6,082 bases of DNA from Natronomonas sp. (GCA_007135435.1 SLIW01000124.1:1-6082), one strand, 5' to 3'; positions 1 to 5,244 are shown, numbered from the stretch's first letter. A program made the numbers and translations. The notes: generated from the letters alone by a model not told the origin.

Positions 1-455
1 CACAGATCCACGCCCCCCCGGTCGTCGCGGACGACCTGGTATTCGTCTGCACGCGGCGGGGTCGCCTGCTCGCCCTGGACGCCGACGACGGGGGGACGGT
101 CTGGGAGTTCCACCGGGGGACCGGCCCGAGCACGAGGCCCGCCGTGGCCCACGGACGGGTCTACCTGCCGGCCGGGAACGGCTCGCTGACCCGGTGTCTC
201 GACCTGGACGACGGCGAGGCGCGGTGGCACGTCCGGTCGGGACTCGTCACGAGCCAGCCGACGGCCGTCGCCGACGGCGTCTACCTGGGAACGCCCAACG
301 AGGGGCTGTTCGCCGTCGACCCCGACGGGACGGTCCGCTGGCACGACGACCACTGGCGGGTCGGCGCGCCGGTGGTCGCCGTGGGCGACCGACTGTTCGT
401 GATCCCGGCCGCCGGGCCGTTCGGGAGCGGCGACGTCTACACGCTCGCGGCGTGA
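1..455 (+). CDS. PQQ-like beta-propeller repeat protein, C-terminal part (5' end outside window)
   Basis: The reading frame is open from the window edge (first full codon at base 3) to a TGA at 453-455, giving about 150 residues. Blade motifs recur: LLALDADDGGTVWEF, CLDLDDGEARWHV and LFAVDPDGTVRWH. Each has the Leu/Val-Asp-x-Asp-(Asp)-Gly-x-x-x-Trp pattern of PQQ-type beta-propeller blades, alternating with PxVxxxxVY/F strands (PAVAHGRVYL, PTAVADGVYL, PVVAVGDRLFV). The protein ends with the closing strand GSGDVYTLAA. Proteins of this kind in haloarchaea are usually exported or envelope-associated scaffolds. Some are PQQ dehydrogenases and many bind no cofactor. No catalytic residues can be judged from this part, and the signal peptide, if any, lies outside. 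A GTG at 144 is internal and not the start. The gene converges with the cupin gene on the other strand. Confidence 0.9.
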   Translation, partial: QIHAPPVVADDLVFVCTRRGRLLALDADDGGTVWEFHRGTGPSTRPAVAHGRVYLPAGNGSLTRCLDLDDGEARWHVRSGLVTSQPTAVADGVYLGTPNEGLFAVDPDGTVRWHDDHWRVGAPVVAVGDRLFVIPAAGPFGSGDVYTLAA

Positions 456-784
456 TGGGAGACAGACGAGATACCGGCTATCCGTGCCGACTGATCAGCT
501 TCGACAACATCGAATCAGATCAGGCCAGATCGATCAAGACCAGATCGATCAAGACCAGATCGATCAAGACCAGATCGATCACGACCAGATCGAGCTCCGG
601 GCAGTGTTGCCCTCAGGATTCGATCAACCCCCGTCGTCGACCGCCGTACGCAATTTCCCCCGAGACAACCGTCGTGGGACGCTCCACTGATGTCTTCCCG
701 ACGAAGTCGCGCAGCTCTATATAGGGCGCAGACCCACGACAGCGAGACACCGAGGCGTTACCAGGGAGGCGTCCCCGGTGGACG
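456..784. other. Convergent intergenic region, 329 bp, no supported gene
   Basis: This gap lies between the stop of the beta-propeller gene and the stop of the cupin gene, which face each other. It holds the 15-bp tandem repeat (listed separately), a TATATA-containing spot at 718-724 and a short hairpin at the cupin stop. Open frames crossing it, such as one giving IDQDQ repeats from about 484 to 690, follow from the tandem repeat being a multiple of 3 and show no recognisable protein features. The gap is more AT-rich than the flanking genes. Confidence 0.6.
526..595. repeat. 15-bp tandem repeat, about 4.5 copies
   Basis: The unit CAGATCGATCAAGAC occurs three times exactly at 526-540, 541-555 and 556-570. 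A fourth copy with one change (AAGAC to ACGAC) lies at 571-585, and a decayed partial copy at 586-595. A shortened related stretch (CAGATCAGGC) precedes it at 516-525. Each full unit carries the 8-bp palindrome GATCGATC, so the array presents evenly spaced palindromes. It lies in the convergent gap between two genes. There are no CRISPR-like spacers, since the units are directly adjacent. Confidence 0.95.
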
Positions 785-785
785 C
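769..785 (-). terminator. Possible stem-loop at the cupin stop codon
   Basis: GCGTCC (769-774) and GGACGC (780-785) form a perfect 6-bp inverted repeat around a 5-nt loop, touching the stop codon of the cupin gene. No T-run follows on the minus strand, and archaeal termination normally depends on T-rich tracts, so a terminator role is only a guess. Confidence 0.2.
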
Positions 786-1387
786 TAACCCGTCAACCCG
801 TACCGTTCGACGATCTCGCCCCGCCGATCGTGGAACTGCGTCACGCCGAACTCGCGATCCAGCGCCGCCATCCGCTCGCCGAACTCGCGATCGGTCATCG
901 TCGAATCGCGCCGCGACACCTCCCCGCGCATCGCGAAGAAGATCTCGAGGTACTCGTCGAAGTTCTGGTTCAGGAACATGTCCAGGAAGCAGACCGGTTC
1001 GTCCGTCGCGTTCCAGAACGAGTGCACGAGCCCTCTCGGTCGCAGGTGCATCCCGCCCGCCGGGACGTCGTACTCCACGTCGTCGACCAGGACGGTGAGC
1101 GTCCCCTCCAGAACGAACGCCAGTTCGTCGAGGTCCTCGTGTCGATGTGGCGAAGGACCCATCGTCCGCGGTGCGAGCGCCGTTTCGACGCAGGTGTACT
1201 GGTTGGCCGTCTGCGAGCTCCGGACGCGGACCCGGATGTCCACACCACGAGACCCCGCCTTCAGCGGTTCCATGGGTGGAACCTGGAGCCCTCCTACCGC
1301 TGCCTCGTCGGCGGGCGAGTTCCCCCCGCTCTTGCATCGCACCAGCGGGATCGCCGTCTCGTCTTCCGGATCTGATTCAGTGGTCAT
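785..1387 (-). CDS. Single-domain cupin protein (cupin_2-like), 200 aa
   Basis: The protein has an acidic, probably disordered N-terminus (about residues 1-40), a cupin barrel (about 60-140) and a helical C-terminal tail (about 143-200). Motif 1 reads His81-x-His83-x4-Glu88-x6-Gly95. Motif 2 reads Gly111-x5-Pro117-x-Gly119-x2-His122-x3-Asn126, a full match to the classical cupin pattern. His81, His83, Glu88 and His122 are therefore the expected metal ligands. Members of this fold include dioxygenases, isomerases and sugar-binding proteins, so the reaction cannot be called. I chose the ATG at 1385-1387 because GGGAGAAGG lies just upstream and the acidic MTTESDPEDE start fits a halophile. An upstream in-frame ATG at 1426 would add 13 residues. 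The open frame runs further up to 1687, but that part is Arg/Pro-rich and non-conserved in character. The gene appears to stand alone, 367 bp downstream of the mini zinc-finger gene. Confidence 0.88.
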   Translation of the reverse strand: MTTESDPEDETAIPLVRCKSGGNSPADEAAVGGLQVPPMEPLKAGSRGVDIRVRVRSSQTANQYTCVETALAPRTMGPSPHRHEDLDELAFVLEGTLTVLVDDVEYDVPAGGMHLRPRGLVHSFWNATDEPVCFLDMFLNQNFDEYLEIFFAMRGEVSRRDSTMTDREFGERMAALDREFGVTQFHDRRGEIVERYGLTG

Positions 1388-1388
1388 G

Positions 1389-1428
1389 GATCCTTCTCCC
1401 AGGGACCCTTGTACTCCCGGTAGCATAG
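1389..1428 (-). promoter_or_regulatory. Possible cupin promoter and ribosome binding site
   Basis: Read on the minus strand, a weak TATA-like CTATGCTA lies at 1421-1428. A start point about 26 nt further on would leave a leader of roughly 11 nt containing GGGAGAAGGATC directly before the ATG. GGAG can pair with the 3' end of 16S rRNA. The TATA match is poor. Confidence 0.3.
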
Positions 1429-1601
1429 CACGTTCGTACACTTCGTCCGTCACCGGGCGACGGGGGAAGGGAGACGAAACGGGAGACGCGCACCGCACGA
1501 TCGACCCATCTCGGACGACATCACACCACGTCGGGTGGGGAGGTCGAGGCCGGGACGGCGTTCGGACACGTCTCGCGCTGTGCGGCCCACGGGAATTCCG
1601 G

Positions 1602-1652
1602 TCTGCGTACCAGTCCCCTCGGACGAACGTCGGCGTACCAGTCGCGTCGGAC
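1602..1652. repeat. Imperfect 23-bp direct repeat with 28-bp period
   Basis: The 23-bp stretches 1602-1624 and 1630-1652 share GCGTACCAGTC followed by three differing bases and then TCGGAC, with four mismatches in all. They are separated by 5 bp. This could be a decayed tandem duplication or a pair of protein-binding sites. Confidence 0.6.
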
Positions 1653-1754
1653 CGATTTCGGAGCGAGGGACTCCGCCACCAGAACATCCCGACCCGCGAT
1701 CAGGCGGGTAACCTGCGACGCTACGGGGCGGACAACCATCACATAGGCCGTCCG

Positions 1755-1925
1755 CTATTCCGTGTGCCGTCCGACTCTGCCGATAGCGGCTCGTTCGATC
1801 GTGTGTCCCGTCACCTGGAAGTGCTCGACGATGCGGCGGTTCATCTCGTAGGGCTCGTCACCCACCCTGGAGGTGGTCCAGTCGCAGTCCCGACAGACCA
1901 CCCGAACCGGAACGGTTCGTGCCAT
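1755..1925 (-). CDS. Small CxxC...H...H zinc-finger protein, 56 aa
   Basis: This short gene begins with an ATG at 1923-1925 (MARTVPVRVV) and ends with a TAG at 1755-1757. Cys11-x2-Cys14 is followed by Trp16, an acidic turn, then His35 and His41, giving CxxC-x20-H-x5-H, the spacing of a single zinc finger with a helix carrying the histidines (RRIVEHFQVTGHTIE, residues 30-44). Third codon positions are strongly G/C and the composition is balanced, unlike the Arg/Pro-rich overlapping frames. Haloarchaea encode many such mini zinc-finger proteins, most uncharacterised. Nucleic-acid binding or protein partnering is inferred, not shown. A TATA-like box lies about 28-32 nt upstream of the ATG with no Shine-Dalgarno sequence, which suggests a leaderless transcript. 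It has no tightly linked neighbour, since the 37-bp repeat array separates it from the enolase-type gene. Confidence 0.8.
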   Translation of the reverse strand: MARTVPVRVVCRDCDWTTSRVGDEPYEMNRRIVEHFQVTGHTIERAAIGRVGRHTE

Positions 1926-1950
1926 CTCGTCCCGACGGCACGGCGAACCG
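1903..1950. repeat. Three CGAACCG/CGGTTCG copies around a start codon
   Basis: On the plus strand CGAACCG occurs at 1903-1909, its inverse CGGTTCG at 1913-1919, and CGAACCG again at 1944-1950. The first pair forms a 7-bp stem with a 3-nt loop starting 7 nt into the zinc-finger coding sequence. The second and third copies form a dyad spanning the start codon, strengthened by TGCC/GGCA inside it (1920-1923 with 1937-1940). The third copy sits just after the TATA-like box. It may be an operator, or an mRNA hairpin limiting initiation. Confidence 0.5.
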
Positions 1951-1964
1951 GGAATAAGTCTTCT
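1951..1964 (-). promoter_or_regulatory. Putative promoter of the mini zinc-finger gene
   Basis: The minus strand reads AGAAGACTTATTCC. A purine-rich BRE-like part precedes TTATT, at 1953-1957, which is 28-32 nt before the ATG. That is the spacing expected when transcription starts at or next to the start codon, as is common in haloarchaea. Confidence 0.5.
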
Positions 1965-2050
1965 GCTCGGACGATCCGCGACGGGACGGAGGTCTCTCCA
2001 ACGTCACTGGACGACGCTGGGAACCGGGAGGACCGCGGGACGCAGGCCGA

Positions 2051-2161
2051 CCCCGGGACGACAGGACGACGTCAGAGGGCACGACGACCCCGGGATGACA
2101 GGACGATGTCAGAGGGCACGACGACCCCCGGACGACGGGACGACGACAGAGGGCAGGACCA
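2051..2161. repeat. 37-bp tandem repeat, three copies
   Basis: Copies lie at 2051-2087, 2088-2124 and 2125-2161 with no gap. Each starts with CCCCGGGA or a variant, continues through GACAGGACGA and then GTCAGAGGGCACGACGA. Copies 1 and 2 differ at two positions, and copy 3 differs from copy 1 at five. The period is not a multiple of 3, so the array does not encode a peptide repeat. It lies between the stop of the enolase-type gene and the promoter of the mini zinc-finger gene. Confidence 0.95.
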
Positions 2162-2191
2162 TTCCAGAACGCAGGACACGACCGGTCGAAT

Positions 2192-3298
2192 CTACCCCTC
2201 GGCGTCCTCGAGCACCTCGTCGGGGATCGTCACCCCGAGTCCCGGGTCGTCCGGCGCGCGGATGGTCCCTCCGTCGTGCGCGAAGCCCTCCTCGAGCATG
2301 AACGACCAGACGTCGGGCGTCCACGGAGGCTCCATCGGGTACTCGCACCACGGGCTGCCGACGGCGGTGATCACGTGCAGGTTGGCGGCGAACCCCAGGG
2401 CGTTCGTCCAGGTGTGCGGGACGAACTCGAGGCCGTGTGCCTGGGCCATCCGGGCGACGTCGACGGCCCGGCGGATGCCGGTCGCCAGCGCGGCGTCGGG
2501 CTGGAGGACGTCGAGGGAGCCGTGGTCGATGAACTCCCGGAAGTGGTGGGGCCCGTCGTTGAACTCCCCACCGGCGACGTTCACGTCCACCGCGTCGCGG
2601 AGGCGGGCGTAGCCGTCGTAGTCGTGGCGGGGGAGCGGCTCCTCGAGCCAGGCGACGCCGCCGATGTCGTCGAGCTCCCTGGCGAACGAGAGTGCGTCGG
2701 CGAACGACCACGTGACCTCCTCCTCCATGACCCGGACCGACCAGCCCTTGTTGGCGTCGACCATCAGCGTGAGGTCGGGGAACGCCTCGCGGACCGCGCG
2801 GACGGTCTCGACGTGGTCGACCTCCGTGACGCGGAGCTTGACGGCCTCGAAGCCCTCCGCGACCCGCTCCTCGACGTACTCGATCCGCGCGTCGGCGTCC
2901 ATCACCTCGCCGGTCGACGCGTAGACGGGGACGTCGCCGGCCTCGGCGCCGAACAGCTCGTAGACCGGCTTGCCGGCGTCTTTGCCGATGATGTCCCACA
3001 GGGCCATCTCGAGGTGCCACGGCCGGGGTCCGACGAGGTTGATCGTGTCGAGCTTCCGCAGGATGCCCTCGACGTTGTGGGGGTCCTCCCCGACGAGGAA
3101 GATCTCCAGCGGCGTCTCGTAGTCGAGGCCGCCCCCGAACGACGGCGAGGCGGCGTAGCCGGTGATGTCCTCGTCGGTCTCGACCGCGAACAGCTCCAGC
3201 TCGTGGGTCGACTGCGGGTAGCCCGGGATCCACGTCGGGTAGAACGGCTCCTCGAGGTGGTGCTCGAGGTGGTACTGGGTGACGCCCGTGATCTGCAT
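2192..3298 (-). CDS. Enolase-superfamily enzyme, mandelate racemase/muconate lactonizing type, 368 aa
   Basis: The N-terminal capping domain (about 1-125) is followed by a (beta/alpha)7-beta barrel. Active-site positions in order are Lys154-x-Arg156 (VKLRV), Asp181 (VDANKGW), Glu219 (WLEEP), Glu245 (AGGEF), Asp268 (LQPDAA), His295 (VPHTW) and Glu319 (WCEYPME). Asp181, Glu219 and Glu245 are the expected Mg2+ ligands. Asp268-His295 has the 27-residue spacing of the mandelate racemase Asp-His dyad, and Glu219-Glu245 the usual 26. The family abstracts an alpha-proton from carboxylates, giving dehydratases of sugar acids, racemases or cycloisomerases. The substrate here is not predictable. The second base of the usual KxK motif is Arg. 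Length fits the family. I chose the ATG at 3296-3298 because MQITGV is the normal first strand. An upstream GTG at 3472 would add 58 unlikely residues encoded partly by the 14-bp repeat. A cytosolic enzyme, not tightly linked to its neighbours. Confidence 0.9.
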   Translation of the reverse strand: MQITGVTQYHLEHHLEEPFYPTWIPGYPQSTHELELFAVETDEDITGYAASPSFGGGLDYETPLEIFLVGEDPHNVEGILRKLDTINLVGPRPWHLEMALWDIIGKDAGKPVYELFGAEAGDVPVYASTGEVMDADARIEYVEERVAEGFEAVKLRVTEVDHVETVRAVREAFPDLTLMVDANKGWSVRVMEEEVTWSFADALSFARELDDIGGVAWLEEPLPRHDYDGYARLRDAVDVNVAGGEFNDGPHHFREFIDHGSLDVLQPDAALATGIRRAVDVARMAQAHGLEFVPHTWTNALGFAANLHVITAVGSPWCEYPMEPPWTPDVWSFMLEEGFAHDGGTIRAPDDPGLGVTIPDEVLEDAEG

Positions 3299-3321
3299 GG
3301 TCCGAGCCCGCACGGGAGACG

Positions 3322-3327
3322 CTTGAA
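3322..3327 (-). promoter_or_regulatory. Possible TATA-like element for the enolase-type gene
   Basis: The minus strand reads CGAACGTTCAAGCG across this spot, with TTCAAG 24-29 nt before the ATG and no clear Shine-Dalgarno sequence. The position fits a leaderless start, but the match to a haloarchaeal TATA box is weak. Confidence 0.3.
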
Positions 3328-3372
3328 CGTTCGGCCGACCGTTGCCGGTGGCTTCGAGTCGTCCACCCGTGG

Positions 3373-3425
3373 AGCGACACCAGGAAAGCGACACCAGGGG
3401 AGCGACACCAGGGGAGCGACACCCC
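3373..3425. repeat. 14-bp tandem repeat, about 3.8 copies
   Basis: The unit AGCGACACCAGGGG is exact at 3387-3400 and 3401-3414. It has two changed end bases at 3373-3386 and is partial at 3415-3425. It lies 75-127 bp upstream of the enolase start codon, beyond the likely core promoter. The period is not a multiple of 3, so it is not a coding repeat. Confidence 0.95.
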
Positions 3426-3518
3426 GACGGCCGACGCCTCGGGCTCCGATCCCAGGCGCGACATCCGGGCACTGCAAGCCGACCGCCGGAGTGCCGTCTC
3501 CGGTCCTATCTCCGTCTA

Positions 3519-3567
3519 CCGACATGTCGGGTTCAGTACTGTAATTTCCTATCGATTACGTTTATTC
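3519..3567. promoter_or_regulatory. Palindrome plus AT-rich island with dyad
   Basis: CCGACATGTCGG at 3519-3530 is a perfect 12-bp palindrome. Next to it, 3535-3567 is the most AT-rich short stretch of this region. It contains AGTACT and a GTAAT-N9-ATTAC dyad (3541-3559), followed by GTTTATT (minus: AATAAAC). It could be a promoter in either direction with an operator. On the minus strand it would give a leader of about 240 nt to the enolase-type gene. No start site can be fixed from sequence alone. Confidence 0.3.
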
Positions 3568-3905
3568 CCTCACGAGGGCGAACCCGTATCGGGGTTCGAT
3601 GGCCGCACGTATCGCGGGTGGTTCCACGGTCCGCCCGCCCGGCTCCGGGGGGATCCGAGCGGTGGCCTGCTGACGGCCCGATCGCCGGGCCCGAACGCCG
3701 AAGGCGCGTCGAACTGGTGGGGATGCACCTGGAACACGTCCGTGCGGGCACCCGGACCCGAGCAGCGTCTCGCGTCCGAACCCCGTCACGGCCCGGCCGT
3801 TCTGGAGTCGTTCTCGCGCACGCTCGGAGGTCGTTCTCCCGCACGCCCGGCGCCGCATATTCGACGCCGAGCGATCCGACCGATTTGACGACGCGCGTAC
3901 CTGAT

Positions 3906-3924
3906 CGACGACTGCACGTCGTCG
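3906..3924 (-). terminator. Possible stem-loop downstream of the regulator gene
   Basis: CGACGAC (3906-3912) and GTCGTCG (3918-3924) form a perfect 7-bp stem with a 5-nt loop, 17-35 nt past the regulator stop on the minus strand. No T-run follows, so termination is uncertain. Confidence 0.2.
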
Positions 3925-3940
3925 CGAGATTCCGATCCGA

Positions 3941-5140
3941 TCAGCGTCCATCCGACCGTTCGACAGCGAGGATCTCCAGGTCTGCGTCGATCGTGACCGC
4001 GAGCGCGGCGTCCCCCAGCGGGAACTCGACGAGGATCTCGAGCGGGTCCGTCGACGCGACAGACTGCGAGATCGACCGGACGAACGGCGCGTTCTCCCAG
4101 GTCAGCTTCTTGAACGGGACGGTCTGCTCGAAGTCGCCGTGCTCGTGGTAGAACGAGATCACGGCGGGTTCGTTCAGCAGCCTGAACCACGGGGGGACCC
4201 GCCGGGCGTACTCGCACCGCTCGCAGGTGTACTCCGTCCAGACCGCGAAGCGGGTGTCACAGGCCCCACAGAGGCCGTCGTCGCCGGGGGCGTGGTCCTC
4301 GCAGGTGGAGATCGCGTGGTCGACCCGCGCGGCGCACTCGGGACAGACCCCGTCCATCATCGGGGTCACCTTCGAGTCGTAGAACACGTGCGCCGCCTCC
4401 AGGAGCTCCTCCGGGGTCCGCCCGGCGAGGCCGGACGGGGGGAACCCGTAGCTCATGTACGTCCCCTGGGGATACTCCTCGTCGTCGATCACGCCCCCGC
4501 AGCTCGTACACCGGGCGGTCAGCCGCTCGTCGGCGTACCGCAGCTCGACGGGTGAGCCGCAGTAGGGACACCGCGAGTCGATCACCACCGGCTCGAGGGA
4601 CGGATCCTCCGTGAACACGCCCGTGACCACCGCGCGCACCACGTGCTCGCCCGCGTACCGTAGGGTGTAGCCGTCGTCCGAGCGTCGGACGAATTGGCCC
4701 ACCAGCTTCTCAAGATGGTAGTTGAAGTTGTCCGTCGACACCGGCGTCCGCCGTTCGAGCTCCGCGTACGGGACCGCCCGCTCGGGGGACTCCCAGAGCG
4801 TCCGGAGGATGGCCATCCGGATCCGATTGCCCAGGACGCCGAAGGCGTCCTCCGGCGGCACGCCGCCCGACTCCATCCGCTCGTCGAGGTGGGAGCCGTG
4901 GGACGGTCCCTCGGCCTCGCGGTCACGGTCACCGTCAGGCGTGTGGTCGCTGTCGCGGTCACGGTCCCGGTCCCGGTCCCGGTCCTGGTCAGGCGTGTGG
5001 TCCTGGTCCCGGTCCCGGTCGCGGTCAGGTGTGTGGTCCTGGTCCCGGTCCCGGTCGCGGTCAGGTGTGTGGTCACGGTCACGGTCACGGTCACGGTCAC
5101 CTGTGTGGTCGCGGTCCCGATCCCGCTCGCGGTCGGTCAC
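3941..5140 (-). CDS. Winged-helix (ArsR-like) regulator with multiple zinc-ribbon CxxC pairs and an Asp-Arg repeat N-terminus, 399 aa
   Basis: Residues 3-68 are a low-complexity tandem repeat of DRDRDRDQDHTP type. A winged helix-turn-helix follows at about 97-175 (AFGVLGNRIRMAILRTL, a recognition helix near STDNFNYHLEKL, and the wing at RRSDDGYTLRY), as in haloarchaeal ArsR-like regulators. The C-terminal half has five CxxC pairs (191/194, 211/214, 266/269, 291/294, 306/309) plus Cys280, arranged as zinc ribbons, then an alpha/beta tail. DNA binding by the winged helix is well supported. The ligand and targets are unknown. The start is uncertain. GTG at 5138-5140 includes the repeat. ATG at 4874-4876 would give a 311-residue protein starting just before the winged helix and leave the repeat in the leader. 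The frame stays open up to 5299. I chose the GTG because the Asp/Arg repeat is in frame with the domain and varies mainly at Arg third positions. It stands 187 bp downstream of the DUF424 gene. Confidence 0.85.
   Translation of the reverse strand: MTDRERDRDRDHTGDRDRDRDRDHTPDRDRDRDQDHTPDRDRDRDQDHTPDQDRDRDRDRDRDSDHTPDGDRDREAEGPSHGSHLDERMESGGVPPEDAFGVLGNRIRMAILRTLWESPERAVPYAELERRTPVSTDNFNYHLEKLVGQFVRRSDDGYTLRYAGEHVVRAVVTGVFTEDPSLEPVVIDSRCPYCGSPVELRYADERLTARCTSCGGVIDDEEYPQGTYMSYGFPPSGLAGRTPEELLEAAHVFYDSKVTPMMDGVCPECAARVDHAISTCEDHAPGDDGLCGACDTRFAVWTEYTCERCEYARRVPPWFRLLNEPAVISFYHEHGDFEQTVPFKKLTWENAPFVRSISQSVASTDPLEILVEFPLGDAALAVTIDADLEILAVERSDGR
4937..5134 (-). repeat. 36-bp coding minisatellite (12-residue Asp-Arg/His-Thr-Pro repeat)
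   Basis: Units run 5134-5099 (ending DHTG), 5098-5063, 5062-5027, 5026-4991 and a longer 54-bp unit 4990-4937, all others ending DHTP. Units 5062-5027 and 5026-4991 are identical at 35 of 36 bases. Inside each unit runs a GACCGN hexanucleotide subrepeat (Asp-Arg). All unit lengths are multiples of 3, so gains and losses would keep the frame. Confidence 0.95.
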
Positions 5141-5234
5141 GCGTCCACCCGGAGGCCGCCCCGGGACGCCCGCCCGGTCACGGCCGTCGCTCTGTCGAGA
5201 GCGCGGTACATACTGCCCCCTGACGACCGGGGAC

Positions 5235-5244
5235 TCTTGAAACT
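5235..5244 (-). promoter_or_regulatory. Possible promoter element upstream of the regulator
   Basis: The minus strand reads AGTTTCAAGA here, the best TATA-like stretch in the 187-bp gap. It is 95-104 nt before the GTG start and would give a leader of about 70 nt. Support is weak. Confidence 0.2.

Larger units (their letters stand above)
1388..1754. other. Intergenic region, 367 bp, between mini zinc-finger and cupin genes
   Basis: It contains the putative cupin promoter at its left end and an imperfect 23-bp direct repeat in the middle. A 73-codon minus-strand frame (1521-1742) starts 12 nt after the zinc-finger stop, but its product is Arg-rich, poor in acidic residues and has no recognisable motif, so I do not call it a gene. 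Confidence 0.5.
3299..3940. other. Gene-poor region, 642 bp, upstream of the enolase-type gene
   Basis: From the enolase start it holds a weak TATA-like element, the 14-bp tandem repeat (3373-3425), a palindrome and AT-rich island (3519-3567) and then about 370 bp of GC-rich sequence up to the regulator stop. I read all six frames between 3570 and 3940. The open frames give Arg/Pro/Ser-rich products without motifs. A 24-codon frame (ATG at 3599) lies about 35 nt after a TTTATT on the plus strand but encodes nothing recognisable. No tRNA or other structured RNA was recognised. Confidence 0.5.

Noticed and set aside
526..595. Possible CRISPR array
   Set aside because: The repeats are directly adjacent with no spacers, and no cas genes are present.
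484..690. Plus-strand 68-codon frame with IDQDQ repeats
   Set aside because: The repeat peptide follows from the 15-bp tandem DNA repeat. There is no promoter, no ribosome binding site and no recognisable flanking sequence.
715..726. TATATA element in the convergent gap
   Set aside because: No supported gene starts at a suitable distance on either strand. A 24-codon GTG frame on the minus strand lies downstream but has no features.
1521..1742. Minus-strand 73-codon frame directly after the mini zinc-finger stop
   Set aside because: The spacing is attractive and the third positions are fairly G/C-rich. The product is Arg-rich, lacks the acidic bias of its neighbours and has no motif. Conservation would be needed to accept it.
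2276..3544. Long plus-strand and alternative minus-strand frames over the enolase-type gene
   Set aside because: Long shadow frames are normal in very GC-rich genes. The minus frame at 2192-3298 has the complete active site.
3588..3605. GGTTCGAT resembling a tRNA T-loop
   Set aside because: The flanking stems do not pair, and no D-arm or anticodon arm can be laid out.
3599..3673. 24-codon plus-strand frame about 35 nt after a TTTATT
   Set aside because: It is too short, has no recognisable features, and the promoter could equally serve the other strand.
4722..5240. Plus-strand frame encoding Arg-Ser repeats (RSRSRS...), resembling an RS domain
   Set aside because: It is the reverse complement of the Asp-Arg coding minisatellite. 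Its flanks are opposite the winged-helix gene and show no protein-like sequence.
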